This document shows, piece after piece, positions 31,029 through 39,111 of a DNA stretch of 64,000 nt (within the stretch, counting starts at the first letter, position 1; every line of letters starts with the position of its first letter). The stretch comes from an uncultured Oscillospiraceae bacterium (GTDB lineage Bacteria; Bacillota; Clostridia; Oscillospirales; Oscillospiraceae), in assembly GCA_944387035.1 (NCBI GenBank), contig CALXDJ010000009.1, positions 16,886 through 80,885 on the forward strand, given 5' to 3'. The notes beneath the pieces were generated by a model. That model searched no databases. It was not told the DNA's origin and saw nothing but the letters and a program-made list of their open reading frames with translations. The translations under genes were made by a program, and so were the position numbers.

Positions 31029-31223
31029 TCACGCCTCCTTATCCTGCTCTCTGGCCTGCCGGACATGCTCGTCAAAGTCTTTTCCCGACCGATGCGGCAG
31101 GAACGAAATGGGCTCCGGCGTCTCCTGGCCGTGATAATAGCACCACAGCCACCGGATGCACCACGCCAGCTTTCGGATCAGCAGCAGCAACAGTGCCGCC
31201 CCCGCCAGATTCACCAGCTCCAT
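31029..31223 (-). CDS. Small single-pass membrane protein
   Basis: A 64-residue protein starting MELVNLAGAALLLLLIRKLAW, one membrane helix followed by a charged cytoplasmic tail. AGGAGG lies 8 bases upstream of the ATG at 31223. No family is recognised. It is in a tight minus-strand run from mutY to thymidine kinase. Confidence 0.6.
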   Translation of the reverse strand: MELVNLAGAALLLLLIRKLAWCIRWLWCYYHGQETPEPISFLPHRSGKDFDEHVRQAREQDKEA

Positions 31224-31236
31224 CTCCGACACCTCC

Positions 31237-32028
31237 TCACCGCACCGTACAGATCCATCCCGCGGAGGGCGGATACGCGGCCGCCTCCATTCTGGGGTCC
31301 ACGCCCCAGGCAGCGGCCAGATCCAGCACATCCTCCTCGGTGGGATTGGCTTCGCAGCGGTCCTCCCGTCCCTTTTGGGGAAACCGGCCAAATCCCAGGG
31401 CGATCTCCTGGGCCGTCAGCTCCCCGGTCTGGACCGTCACCACGCCCCGGGAACCGTCGTAAACATACATCCGCTCCAGCGTGCCGCTGTTCCACCGGGC
31501 CCAGGCGTGATACTCCGTCACCCGGTGGGTGGCAAAGGCCTGCACCTGCCGGAAGGCACCCGCAAGCCCCTGTTCCGGAAACCGGGACAGGCCGATCACC
31601 AGCACAAACCCATCCAGGCAGGGCGAGACGAACACACAGTTTGCCTCTTCCGCGGCCGCCTGCAGTCCCGTCTGCCAGTTGGCACGGCGGATATCCCGCC
31701 CGCCCAGGGCCCGGATCACCTGCTTCGGATCCTGCGACGCCGCCGCCATCCAAATCGTCTTATATCCAAAGGGCAGCGGCCGGTCCGGCGTATCGGACAC
31801 CGGCTGCACCTCCTGATAGTCCACCGTGTACACCGGACCGTCAAAGGTCGGCTCTTCCGGTTTTTTCCAGGATGCGGCTTCCTCGTCCGTCTTTCTCCGG
31901 CGATAGCGGCGCAGCAGCATCGCCGCGCCAACACCGATGAGCACCGGCAATGCAAAGCGCAGCACCACCATCAAAATGCCGCCCAGCAGGCTCAACAGCT
32001 TCAGCGGCAGTCCCAGCAGCCACCCCAT
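31237..32028 (-). CDS. Membrane-anchored protein of unknown function
   Basis: A 263-residue protein with one or two N-terminal membrane helices (LLGLPLKLLSLLGGILMVVL and ALPVLIGVGAAMLL) and a large soluble domain. I recognise no family. The soluble part has YKTIWMAAASQDPKQV and a Trp-rich middle (YHAWARWNSGTLERMYVYDG). GAGGAG lies before the ATG at 32028. It follows mutY by 37 bases and precedes a small membrane protein gene, so these may form an unknown membrane assembly. Confidence 0.6.
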   Translation of the reverse strand: MGWLLGLPLKLLSLLGGILMVVLRFALPVLIGVGAAMLLRRYRRRKTDEEAASWKKPEEPTFDGPVYTVDYQEVQPVSDTPDRPLPFGYKTIWMAAASQDPKQVIRALGGRDIRRANWQTGLQAAAEEANCVFVSPCLDGFVLVIGLSRFPEQGLAGAFRQVQAFATHRVTEYHAWARWNSGTLERMYVYDGSRGVVTVQTGELTAQEIALGFGRFPQKGREDRCEANPTEEDVLDLAAAWGVDPRMEAAAYPPSAGWICTVR

Positions 32029-32065
32029 ATCGGCTTCTCCTCTCTCGTCCGCCGCTGCGGACGCC

Positions 32066-33148
32066 TCACGCTTTCTCCTGCAAAATCCGTTCCGCTTCCG
32101 CACGGTACCGGGCAAACGCCGAGGGCACCGCCCGCGTTGAAAACGCTTCCGCGTCTACCCACGCAAATGTCTCCGGTCCCGGTCCCCGCACTTCCAGCAC
32201 GTAGCCGGTCATCTCCCACTCCACATGGGTGAAGATATGGCGCGCGTTCAGCTTTTGCCGCCATTCCAGCGGCGTCAGGCCCCAGGCCTCCACCGCCGCG
32301 GCTGCGGACGCCTCCTCCAGCGCCCCCTCCACATTGGGAAACTCCCAAAGGCCGGCCAAAAGGCCGGTATCCGGCCGCCGGCGCAGGGCCAGGCGGCCCT
32401 CCCGCAGCAGCAAGAAAACGGTTTTCTCCTCCCGCCGCCGCTCTTTCTTCCCGGATTTTACCGGCAGCGACAGCGCCGTGCCCCGTATCCGTCCCAGGCA
32501 AAACGGCGCTGCGGGACATTCCTCGCACCGGGGCGGCCCGTTGGGAACGCAGACCGTGGCCCCCAGTTCCATGGTGGCCTGATTGAAAATCCGGATCTGC
32601 TCCGCCTCCTGGGGCATGACTGCCTCCAGGGCCGCCCGGATGGTCCGTTTGGTCTTGGGCAGGGCAATATCCTCCCGGCTGTCGGTCAGACGGGATACCA
32701 CCCGCAGCACATTGCCGTCCACCGCAGGGACCCGCAGACCAAAGGCCGCCGAAGCAATGGCTCCGGCGGTGTACTCTCCAATTCCCGGCAGGGCCAGCAG
32801 TCCCTCATAGCTTTGAGGAAAGCCGCCCTGCTGGGCCACCAGCCGGGCCGCTTTCTGCAAGTTCCGGGCCCGGCTGTAATATCCCAGGCCCTCCCAGAGC
32901 TTCATCAGCTGCTCCTCCGGCGCCTGGGCCAAAGCTTCCACTGAGGGGAACGCCTCCAGAAACCGGGCATAATAGCCCAATACCGCCGCCACCCGAGTCT
33001 GCTGGAGCATAATTTCCGACACCCAGATGGAATACGGGTCCCGGGTCCGGCGCCAGGGCAGATCCCGGGCGTGTTCCCGATACCAGTTCAAAAGGGGCTG
33101 CGGCAGAGCCGCAAGCATCGATTTCATCGTTGTTTCATCCATACACAT
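32066..33148 (-). CDS. mutY: A/G-specific adenine glycosylase MutY
   Basis: MutY removes adenine mispaired with 8-oxoguanine. The helix-hairpin-helix and catalytic region show LPGIGEYTAGAIASAAFG and VDGNVLRVVSRL (catalytic Asp). The 4Fe-4S loop is CVPNGPPRCEECPAAPFC. A NUDIX-like C-terminal domain follows (about 240-355) with LLAGLWEFPNVEG. The start is uncertain: an ATG at 33148 lies only 6 bases after a perfect TATAAT, so the mRNA may be leaderless; 33142 is a second ATG. No ribosome site is seen for either. Confidence 0.92.
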   Translation of the reverse strand: MCMDETTMKSMLAALPQPLLNWYREHARDLPWRRTRDPYSIWVSEIMLQQTRVAAVLGYYARFLEAFPSVEALAQAPEEQLMKLWEGLGYYSRARNLQKAARLVAQQGGFPQSYEGLLALPGIGEYTAGAIASAAFGLRVPAVDGNVLRVVSRLTDSREDIALPKTKRTIRAALEAVMPQEAEQIRIFNQATMELGATVCVPNGPPRCEECPAAPFCLGRIRGTALSLPVKSGKKERRREEKTVFLLLREGRLALRRRPDTGLLAGLWEFPNVEGALEEASAAAAVEAWGLTPLEWRQKLNARHIFTHVEWEMTGYVLEVRGPGPETFAWVDAEAFSTRAVPSAFARYRAEAERILQEKA

Positions 33149-33154
33149 GGGGGG

Positions 33155-33163
33155 ATTATACCA
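33155..33163 (-). promoter_or_regulatory. Extended -10 promoter of mutY
   Basis: On the minus strand TGG is directly followed by TATAAT (33160-33155), an extended -10 with no clear -35. The expected start falls at or within two bases of the ATG at 33148. Confidence 0.55.
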
Positions 33164-33214
33164 CATTTCCCGACACCTTCCCACCCCCCTGTCCGATTTT
33201 TTTTGCAAACCCTC

Positions 33215-33245
33215 TTGACCTTCCCCTTTGAGGAAGGTATATCAT
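33215..33245 (+). promoter_or_regulatory. MerR-type promoter with operator in the spacer
   Basis: TTGACC (33215-33220) is followed by TATATC at 17 bases or TATCAT (33240-33245) at 19 bases. Between them lies the inverted repeat ACCTTCC (33218-33224) and GGAAGGT (33232-33238). MerR proteins bind such repeats in an over-long spacer and twist the DNA to activate, so the regulator encoded next is likely to control itself here. Confidence 0.7.
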
Positions 33246-33269
33246 AAAAGCCAGAAAGGGAGGACGCCC

Positions 33270-33920
33270 ATGAGAATCAACGAGGTCGAGGCCCTGGTGG
33301 GCATCACCAAGAAAAACATCCGCTTTTATGAAGCAGAAGGTCTGCTCACGCCCCGCCGGAACAGCGAAAACGGATACCGGGATTACGGGGACGCCGATGT
33401 GGCGGTGCTGCGGCGGATCAAGCTTTTGCGAAAGCTGGGCGTCCCTCTGGAGGAAATCCGCCAAATGCAAAGCGGCGCCCACACCGTGGGCGACGGGATG
33501 CGCCGTCACTTGGTGACGCTGGAGCGGGAGCAGGAGAATCTGGCGGCCGCCGCCCGGCTGTGTGCCGGACTGACGGAGTGCCGGGACAAGCTGGAGACTC
33601 TGGACGCCCAGGCACTGCTGGAGCAAATGGACGAAATGGAACAGCGGGGCACCACGTTTCAAAACAAGCAGCGGCTGGACATCCGCTTCCGCTATGTGGC
33701 GCCGGTGGTCATCACGCTGCTGACGGTGGCCCTGATGGGCTCCATCGGGGCACTGATGGCCTGGGGCTACGTGCAGGATGCGGAAAACGCGCCGCCCCTG
33801 GCCATTATGGTGGCTCTGGCCGCCATTCCGGCAGCGGTGGCCGGCGGCGTGCTGCTGGCACTGGTGCAGCGGGTCCGGGAAATCGGAAGGAGGGAGCTGG
33901 ATGAAGCGCGGCAATTCTGA
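33270..33920 (+). CDS. MerR-family regulator with two C-terminal membrane helices
   Basis: A 216-residue protein. Residues 1-70 are a MerR winged helix-turn-helix (GITKKNIRFYEAEGLLTPRR, ENGYRDYG). A coiled-coil dimerisation region covers about 75-135. Two membrane helices follow (about 143-167 and 176-200), which is unusual for MerR. It would hold the DNA-binding domain at the membrane. GGGAGG precedes the ATG at 33270. It leads an operon with two small membrane proteins, a YbjQ-like protein and a metal-dependent hydrolase. Confidence 0.82.
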   Translation: MRINEVEALVGITKKNIRFYEAEGLLTPRRNSENGYRDYGDADVAVLRRIKLLRKLGVPLEEIRQMQSGAHTVGDGMRRHLVTLEREQENLAAAARLCAGLTECRDKLETLDAQALLEQMDEMEQRGTTFQNKQRLDIRFRYVAPVVITLLTVALMGSIGALMAWGYVQDAENAPPLAIMVALAAIPAAVAGGVLLALVQRVREIGRRELDEARQF

Positions 33921-34173
33921 CAAGCGATGGAAACAGCGGGCCGCTCCCATTGCGGCGGCCGTCCTGGTGATCGTATTTGTATTGCCGCTGGCGGCAGTGG
34001 GAGTCCCGGCGGCACTGGATCTCATCCAGATCGGAGAAAATCTGGCGGCACTGCTGTTTTTGCTGTTCTATGCGGTGACCGGATTGGCGGTCGCACTGGG
34101 GGTCCTGGTAGCCATGCGCCAGCGGCTGCGGGAACTGGACCAGGGGGAGGAAGAGGATGCCAAAAAATACTGA
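33901..34173 (+). CDS. Small two-helix membrane protein
   Basis: A 90-residue protein with a basic N terminus and two membrane helices (IAAAVLVIVFVLPLAAVGVP and LLFLLFYAVTGLAVALGVLV), ending in an acidic tail DQGEEEDAKKY. Its start overlaps the MerR gene end by 20 bases, with AAGGAGGG upstream. The next gene has the same layout and a similar acidic end, so the two may be duplicates forming a complex with the membrane MerR protein. No family is recognised. Confidence 0.65.
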   Translation: MKRGNSDKRWKQRAAPIAAAVLVIVFVLPLAAVGVPAALDLIQIGENLAALLFLLFYAVTGLAVALGVLVAMRQRLRELDQGEEEDAKKY

Positions 34174-34411
34174 TCAGCGTACCCGGCGCGCCAGCGCCAT
34201 CCGCGGCGCGCTGACTGGCATCGCTGCGCGGCTGCTGGCCGCGGCAGTGCTGCTTTGGGTTCGACGGAACATGCCGGACGGTGTGCTCTCCACCCTGCTT
34301 CTGGCATTGATTTTGGTGGAACTGGGGAGCATAATCCCCACCATTGTCGTTTTAAAGCAACGTCTTAATGAAATTGAAGGAGGAGAAGAAGATGCTGCTG
34401 CTCAATATTGA
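34157..34411 (+). CDS. Small two-helix membrane protein, similar to its neighbour
   Basis: An 84-residue protein with a basic N terminus, two membrane helices (about 17-36 and 42-66) and the tail RLNEIEGGEEDAAAQY, which recalls the tail of the preceding protein. It overlaps the preceding gene by 17 bases and the following by 20. This fits tight co-expression with the membrane MerR regulator. Function unknown. Confidence 0.65.
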   Translation: MPKNTDQRTRRASAIRGALTGIAARLLAAAVLLWVRRNMPDGVLSTLLLALILVELGSIIPTIVVLKQRLNEIEGGEEDAAAQY

Positions 34412-34703
34412 TCACATTCCCGGAAAGAACGTGGAGGCACTCGGAATCGTCAAGGGAACGGTGGTGCAGTCCAAGAACATCGGAAAAGACTTTATGGCCG
34501 GGATGAAGACCCTGGTCGGCGGTGAAATTGTGGGCTACACGGAAATGCTGACGGAAGCCCGGCAGATTGCCACCAAACGCATGGTGGACGAAGCGGAGGC
34601 CCTGGGAGCCGATGCCATCATCAACATCCGCTTCGGCTCTTCTTCCGTGATGCAGGGTGCCGCGGAAGTCATTGCCTACGGCACGGCGGTGCGGGTGCTG
34701 TAA
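34392..34703 (+). CDS. YbjQ-family (DUF74) protein
   Basis: A 103-residue protein of the YbjQ family, often called putative heavy-metal-binding. Typical stretches are GIVKGTVVQSKNIGKD, GGEIVGYTEMLTEARQIA and EALGADAIINIRFGSS. These small proteins form pentamers; their role is unknown. AAGGAGGAG precedes the ATG at 34392. Its stop overlaps the start of the hydrolase gene (TAATG). Confidence 0.85.
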   Translation: MLLLNIDHIPGKNVEALGIVKGTVVQSKNIGKDFMAGMKTLVGGEIVGYTEMLTEARQIATKRMVDEAEALGADAIINIRFGSSSVMQGAAEVIAYGTAVRVL

Positions 34704-35422
34704 TGCGCGTGACCTTTCTGGCCCACAGCGGCTTTTTTGTGGAACTGCCGGAGGCCTGCCTCCTCTTTGACTGGTGGAAAGGGACTCTGCCTCCCATTCC
34801 CCAAGACCGGCCTTTGCTGGTGTTTGCCAGCCACCGCCACGAGGATCACTTCTCCCCCGCCATCTTCTCTCTGGATGACGGCACCCGGGACGTCACATTC
34901 CTGCTGGGCCGGGACATCCGGCTGACTGACCGCAACCGCACCCGCTGGAATGTTTCCGACACCGCTGCGGAGCACTGCATTCGCCTGGGCGGCGGGGAAG
35001 TCCGGGACCTTCCGTCCGGCGTAAAGATTGAGACGCTGACCTCCACCGATGAGGGTGTGGCCTTCCTCGTCACCGTGGGCGGCCGCACTCTGTTTCACGC
35101 CGGGGATCTGAACTGGTGGCACTGGGAGGGTGAAGATCCCGGCTGGAACCGGAACATGGAAGTCAATTTCAAAGCCTATACACAGCCGCTCCAGGACCGG
35201 CATCTGGATCTGGCCATGCTGCCCCTGGACCCCCGGCTGGGCAAAGATGGCTTCCGGGGTCCCCGGTACTTCCTGGATTTGGCCCGGATCCGCTGCATGA
35301 TCCCCATGCACCAGTGGGAGGATTTTGGCTTTACCGGGCAGTTCCTGGATGCCTATCCCCAGTACCGCAGCCGTGTCCTTCCCGTTGCGGAAAACGGCCA
35401 GGTCTTTTCTCTGGACATCTGA
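34703..35422 (+). CDS. MBL-fold metal-dependent hydrolase (UlaG-like)
   Basis: A 239-residue metallo-beta-lactamase-fold protein. The metal-binding motif is SHRHEDHF (H-x-H-x-D-H), preceded by LAHSGFFVEL and LLFDWWKG and followed by FHAGDLNWWHW. This resembles UlaG-like hydrolases. The substrate is unknown. It is translationally coupled to the YbjQ gene and ends the MerR operon. Confidence 0.82.
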   Translation: MRVTFLAHSGFFVELPEACLLFDWWKGTLPPIPQDRPLLVFASHRHEDHFSPAIFSLDDGTRDVTFLLGRDIRLTDRNRTRWNVSDTAAEHCIRLGGGEVRDLPSGVKIETLTSTDEGVAFLVTVGGRTLFHAGDLNWWHWEGEDPGWNRNMEVNFKAYTQPLQDRHLDLAMLPLDPRLGKDGFRGPRYFLDLARIRCMIPMHQWEDFGFTGQFLDAYPQYRSRVLPVAENGQVFSLDI

Positions 35423-35482
35423 ACCGCCTGTCCAGACCTCACACAGAACCACGGCTGCATTTCTGACACTCTCAGCAGAATA

Positions 35483-35520
35483 TAAAACGGACGCCTTTTG
35501 CAAGGCGTCCGTTTTTCTTG
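35483..35520. terminator. Bidirectional terminator between converging operons
   Basis: AAAACGGACGCCTT pairs with AAGGCGTCCGTTTTT around TTGC. A and T runs on each side serve the MerR operon on the plus strand and the DUF4015 gene on the minus strand. Confidence 0.85.
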
Positions 35521-35534
35521 TTTGATTCCAGGCA

Positions 35535-36569
35535 TCACGATGCCAGCAGCAGCCAGCTGCCCTTGACCTCGGGATCATAGGCACTCAGCTCCGCCACGAA
35601 GTCCGGTGTCCCCTCCGCCGCCGCAGCCAAAGCCGAGAGCGCAGTGGTCCGGTCCGACGCAGTGACGGCATAGAGGCGGTCGACGTGGGGCGCAAACTGG
35701 GCCAGAGATGCCCCGGAGTTCTCCTCCGAACCGTTCAAAACGGCGGTCTCCGGCAGTTCCACAGAAAGCGTTACATCACAGCCCTCCAGGGCCAGACGCA
35801 CTTCCGCCAAAAACTCTCCCAGCTGCGCCTGCCGGTCTACCTCTCCATAGGCAATCTTATTGAGCTTGCCCTCGGTGGGATAGGAGACGTCCGTGAGGAG
35901 AATCTCGTCAAATCCCAGTTCGGCAGCCTCCCGGATGATTCCCGTAAGATATTGCCGGGCCTCCGGCTTAGCGGGATCCAGCCACTGACTGTTGTTCCCG
36001 TCGTAGAAAATATATCCGCCGGTATTTTTCAGTCCCATGGACTCCACCTCAGCGTTGGCAGCCTTGGGATCATGGAAACAGCTGATGCGGGCCACGGTGT
36101 AGAGGTCCTCCTGCCCGGTCAAGGTCGCCAGGGCCGCAGTGGTGTCCTCCTCCGTCCGCACCGTTCCGGACACGGCTCCGGCCGCGTCAAAATAAACCAA
36201 TCCGGCAGCGTCTTTCAGTGTGACGGCAACGGCGTTGCACTCCGCCTGCGGCTGCGCCAGAGCCGTCTCCACCGTCTGCTGCGTCAATGCCTGTACAGGC
36301 AGGGAGAATGCATGGATTTCCTGGGGGCCCTCCGGCTCCTGAATCACGACTTCCACCGACTCTTCCTCTTCCGGTGCATTCCCGGTGTCCTCCGTCTCCT
36401 GTTGAGGCAGACGCAGGTGCGGTGTTCCCGTCCCGTCATAGACAATATGCTCCTGAAGCACCATAAAGCCTACGGCACCCAAAATCACCAGCACCAGCAC
36501 AACAGCCAAAGCGGCCTTCCACTTGGGCGTTCGCCCCCGGTAGCTGTGGTATCCTCTCGAGCGTGTCAC
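35535..36569 (-). CDS. Putative glycoside hydrolase-like protein (DUF4015 family)
   Basis: A 344-residue protein with an N-terminal membrane anchor (AALAVVLVLVILGAVGFMVL), an acidic linker (about 55-85) and a TIM-barrel-like domain resembling DUF4015. Matching stretches are YTVARISCFHDPKAA, QWLDPAKPEARQYL and ELGFDEILLTDVSYPTEG. It probably acts on cell-surface sugars, though no catalytic residues can be assigned with confidence. The start is GTG at 36569 with AAGGAGG upstream. It is the last gene of the run that follows the heat-shock operon. Confidence 0.72.
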   Translation of the reverse strand: MTRSRGYHSYRGRTPKWKAALAVVLVLVILGAVGFMVLQEHIVYDGTGTPHLRLPQQETEDTGNAPEEEESVEVVIQEPEGPQEIHAFSLPVQALTQQTVETALAQPQAECNAVAVTLKDAAGLVYFDAAGAVSGTVRTEEDTTAALATLTGQEDLYTVARISCFHDPKAANAEVESMGLKNTGGYIFYDGNNSQWLDPAKPEARQYLTGIIREAAELGFDEILLTDVSYPTEGKLNKIAYGEVDRQAQLGEFLAEVRLALEGCDVTLSVELPETAVLNGSEENSGASLAQFAPHVDRLYAVTASDRTTALSALAAAAEGTPDFVAELSAYDPEVKGSWLLLAS

Positions 36570-36602
36570 ACCCGTTTCCTCCTTGCCATTGCGGCGCTGC
36601 GG

Positions 36603-37049
36603 TCAGTTGCTGCGCTCCTCCAGCGCCATGATCTTGTCCACCCGGCGGGCGTGGCGTCCGCCCTCAAACTCCGTGGACAAAAATGCCTCCACCATCCGCT
36701 CGGCCATATTCCGGCCGGTAAAGCCTGCGCCAATGGCCATCATATTGGCATTGTTATGGCGGCGGGTCATTTCCGCCTCCACAGAATCGGCGCAGTGGGC
36801 ACAGCGAATGCCGGGGATCTTATTGGCCACGATGGACATTCCAATTCCTGTAGTGCATACCACAATGCCCATCTGGCAGCTGCCGTCAGCCACAGCCCGG
36901 GCTGCCGCCGCGCCGAAATCCGGATAGTCGCAGCTGTCCGTGGAGAAGCAGCCAAAGTCCTCATACGTGTGACCCAGCCGCTCCAGCATCTTCTTAATCT
37001 CTTCTTTGAGCGCATATCCGCCGTGATCGGCACCCAGGGCAATTTTCAT
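36603..37049 (-). CDS. rpiB: Ribose-5-phosphate isomerase B
   Basis: A 148-residue RpiB/LacAB-family enzyme interconverting ribose 5-phosphate and ribulose 5-phosphate. Signature stretches are MKIALGADHGGYALKEEI, CDYPDFGAAAARAV, VVCTTGIGMSIVANK (Cys base) and RRHNNANMMAIGA. GGGAGG lies before the ATG at 37049, so a longer frame to 37319 is not used. It pairs functionally with rpe at 56502-57146 in the pentose phosphate pathway. Confidence 0.95.
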   Translation of the reverse strand: MKIALGADHGGYALKEEIKKMLERLGHTYEDFGCFSTDSCDYPDFGAAAARAVADGSCQMGIVVCTTGIGMSIVANKIPGIRCAHCADSVEAEMTRRHNNANMMAIGAGFTGRNMAERMVEAFLSTEFEGGRHARRVDKIMALEERSN

Positions 37050-37080
37050 GGAATGTTCCTCCCGCAATTCAAATTTGTAT

Positions 37081-37890
37081 TTACAGTGCATGCCAAACCG
37101 GCTGCATCTTCTCAAAGGTACAAAAACGCGTAAATCCGCACGCACGCAGCAGTTCCTGGCGCTGCCGGACGGCGCAGCCCACAAAGTTGGGGCTGTGGGC
37201 ATCGCTGCCCAGGGTAATGATTTCCCCGCCCAGCTGCCGGTACATCCGCAGCCACTTTTCCCCAGGCAGGGGATCGTTGCCCCGGTTGGTATTGATCTCA
37301 ATGCCGCAGCCGTTTTCAATCAGGGCCCGGAAGATGGCCTCCACCTCTGCTTCAAAGCCGTCAAAGGTCAGGTGGAAGCCCCGCTTTTCATTGAGATACC
37401 GCAGCGGCAGCGTCAAATGGCCCAGGACTGAAAACTTTCCCCATTTGGCCATCTCGTATACCAGCGTCAGGTAATCCGCAATGCCCGCCCGGGCGGACGC
37501 CTCATCTCCGGGATTGAAAACGGACAGGTCGATCCAGCCGTAACGCCCGGAAAGCATATGCTCCGATCCAATGATAAAATCCAGCTCCGGCGCGTCAGCC
37601 ATCAGGGTCTGGGTATGGGCAAAGTCCCGGGGCGCATCGCCCAGTTCCACACCCAGACGCAGCTCAATCCGATTGCCCACCGCTTCCCGGGCCTTTTGAA
37701 ACTCTGCCTGGAGTTTATGCCAGGGATACGGCGGGCTGGGCTGCTGGTCCGTCCAGGTGACCGGCTCCAGATGATCCGTAAAACAGAGCTCATCCAGACC
37801 CGCCTCCACTGCCGCCAGAGCCATTTGCGTCATGGGAAAGGAGGCATCCGGGGAACAGTCAGAATGGGTATGATAGTCCGCAAGATACAT
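37081..37890 (-). CDS. Histidinol-phosphatase, PHP family
   Basis: A PHP-domain phosphatase of about 269 residues with metal-binding motifs YHTHSDCSPD, FTDHLEP, IGSEHML, GHLTLPL and GSDAHSP. The family includes HisK histidinol-phosphatases of Bacillota. No histidine genes are adjacent, so the substrate is not certain. The ATG at 37890 has GAGG 6 bases upstream; another ATG at 37902 overlaps the dnaJ stop. It is coupled to dnaJ. Confidence 0.85.
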   Translation of the reverse strand: MYLADYHTHSDCSPDASFPMTQMALAAVEAGLDELCFTDHLEPVTWTDQQPSPPYPWHKLQAEFQKAREAVGNRIELRLGVELGDAPRDFAHTQTLMADAPELDFIIGSEHMLSGRYGWIDLSVFNPGDEASARAGIADYLTLVYEMAKWGKFSVLGHLTLPLRYLNEKRGFHLTFDGFEAEVEAIFRALIENGCGIEINTNRGNDPLPGEKWLRMYRQLGGEIITLGSDAHSPNFVGCAVRQRQELLRACGFTRFCTFEKMQPVWHAL

Positions 37891-37898
37891 GCCGTGCC

Positions 37899-39029
37899 TC
37901 ATTTCTTGAACTTCTTGAAGAACTTGGGCCGGGCTTCATAGTTGCTGTCCCCCATGCTTTCCGCGAACTTCTTGAGGGCTTCTCTCTGCTCCTTGTTCAG
38001 GTTGCGGGGCGTCTCAATGTAGACCGTAACGTACTGGTCGCCCCGTCCCCGTCCATTGAGGGCGGGAATGCCCTTGCCCTTGAGACGGAACGTCGTGCCG
38101 CTCTGCGTTCCCTCCGGCAGCTCATACTTAACCTTGCCGTCAATGGTGGGAATCTCCAGCTCCGCACCCAGAACCGCCTGGGCGAAGGTGATGGGCGCCT
38201 CACACAGCACCGACGTACCCTCCCGGCGGAACAGCTCATGAGGCCGGACGGTGATGGTGATGAGCAGATCGCCGGCGGGACCGCCGTTTTTGCCGGCGTT
38301 GCCCTGTCCCCGGATGGAGATGGTCTGCCCGTTGTCAATGCCGGCGGGAATGCTGGCCTGAATGGTCTTGCGTTTGCGGACGGCGCCGGTGCCGTGGCAG
38401 TCCTTGCAGGGCTGATGAATGATCTTGCCCTTTCCGCCGCAGCGGGTGCAGGGAGAACTGGTGGCAAACACGCCCATGGGCGTCTGCCGCCGGACCTGAA
38501 CCGTACCGGTGCCGTGGCACTCCGGGCACACCTCCGGCGTGGAGCCGGGGGCGCAGCCGTTGCCGTGGCAGGTATCGCAGGTCTCCATCCGCTCCACGGT
38601 GACGGACTTTTCGCAGCCGAATGCCGCCTCTTCAAAGCTGATGGCCAGAGACAGCCGGATGCTCTCGCCCCGCTGCGGGGCGTTGGGATTGGTCCGCCGG
38701 CCGCCGCCGAAGCCGCCGCCAAAGAAGCTGCCGAAGATATCGCCCAGGTCTCCGAAGTCAAAACTGCCGTCGAACCCGCCGCCGGCGCCGAAGTTCGGGT
38801 CTACGCCGGCGTGGCCGTACTGATCATAGCGGGCTTTTTTGTCGGCGTCGGAAAGCACCTCATAGGCCTCGTTGACTTCCTTGAACCGGGCCTCGGCCTC
38901 CTTGTCGCCGGGATGGAGGTCCGGATGGTTCTCCTTGGCCAGCTTGCGGTACGCCTTTTTGATCTCGGCCTCCGAAGCTCCCCGGGAGACGCCCAGGACC
39001 TCATAATAATCTCGTTTTTGCTCTGCCAT
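37899..39029 (-). CDS. dnaJ: Chaperone DnaJ (Hsp40)
   Basis: A 376-residue type I DnaJ that delivers clients to DnaK and stimulates its ATPase. The J domain (1-70) has [11 protein letters not shown] and the HPD tripeptide in [11 protein letters not shown] Gly/Phe region (about 70-115) with GGGFGGGRR follows. The zinc domain has four CxxCxGxG repeats ([32 protein letters not shown]). The C-terminal substrate domains complete it. It is fourth in the hrcA operon, after a strong hairpin. Confidence 0.97.
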   Translation of the reverse strand: MAEQKRDYYEVLGVSRGASEAEIKKAYRKLAKENHPDLHPGDKEAEARFKEVNEAYEVLSDADKKARYDQYGHAGVDPNFGAGGGFDGSFDFGDLGDIFGSFFGGGFGGGRRTNPNAPQRGESIRLSLAISFEEAAFGCEKSVTVERMETCDTCHGNGCAPGSTPEVCPECHGTGTVQVRRQTPMGVFATSSPCTRCGGKGKIIHQPCKDCHGTGAVRKRKTIQASIPAGIDNGQTISIRGQGNAGKNGGPAGDLLITITVRPHELFRREGTSVLCEAPITFAQAVLGAELEIPTIDGKVKYELPEGTQSGTTFRLKGKGIPALNGRGRGDQYVTVYIETPRNLNKEQREALKKFAESMGDSNYEARPKFFKKFKK

Positions 39030-39058
39030 ACTGAAAACTCCTCATATTCCGAAACGCC

Positions 39059-39093
39059 GTATCAGGGACAGGTCAAATTCCTGTCCCTGATAC
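39059..39093 (-). other. Strong hairpin between dnaK and dnaJ
   Basis: A 14-bp perfect stem, GTATCAGGGACAGG with its complement, and a 7-base loop fill the dnaK-dnaJ gap. There is no U tract on the coding strand, so it is probably an RNA processing or stability element rather than a terminator. Confidence 0.65.
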
Positions 39094-39111
39094 GTTTTAT
39101 GTGAGGGAAAC

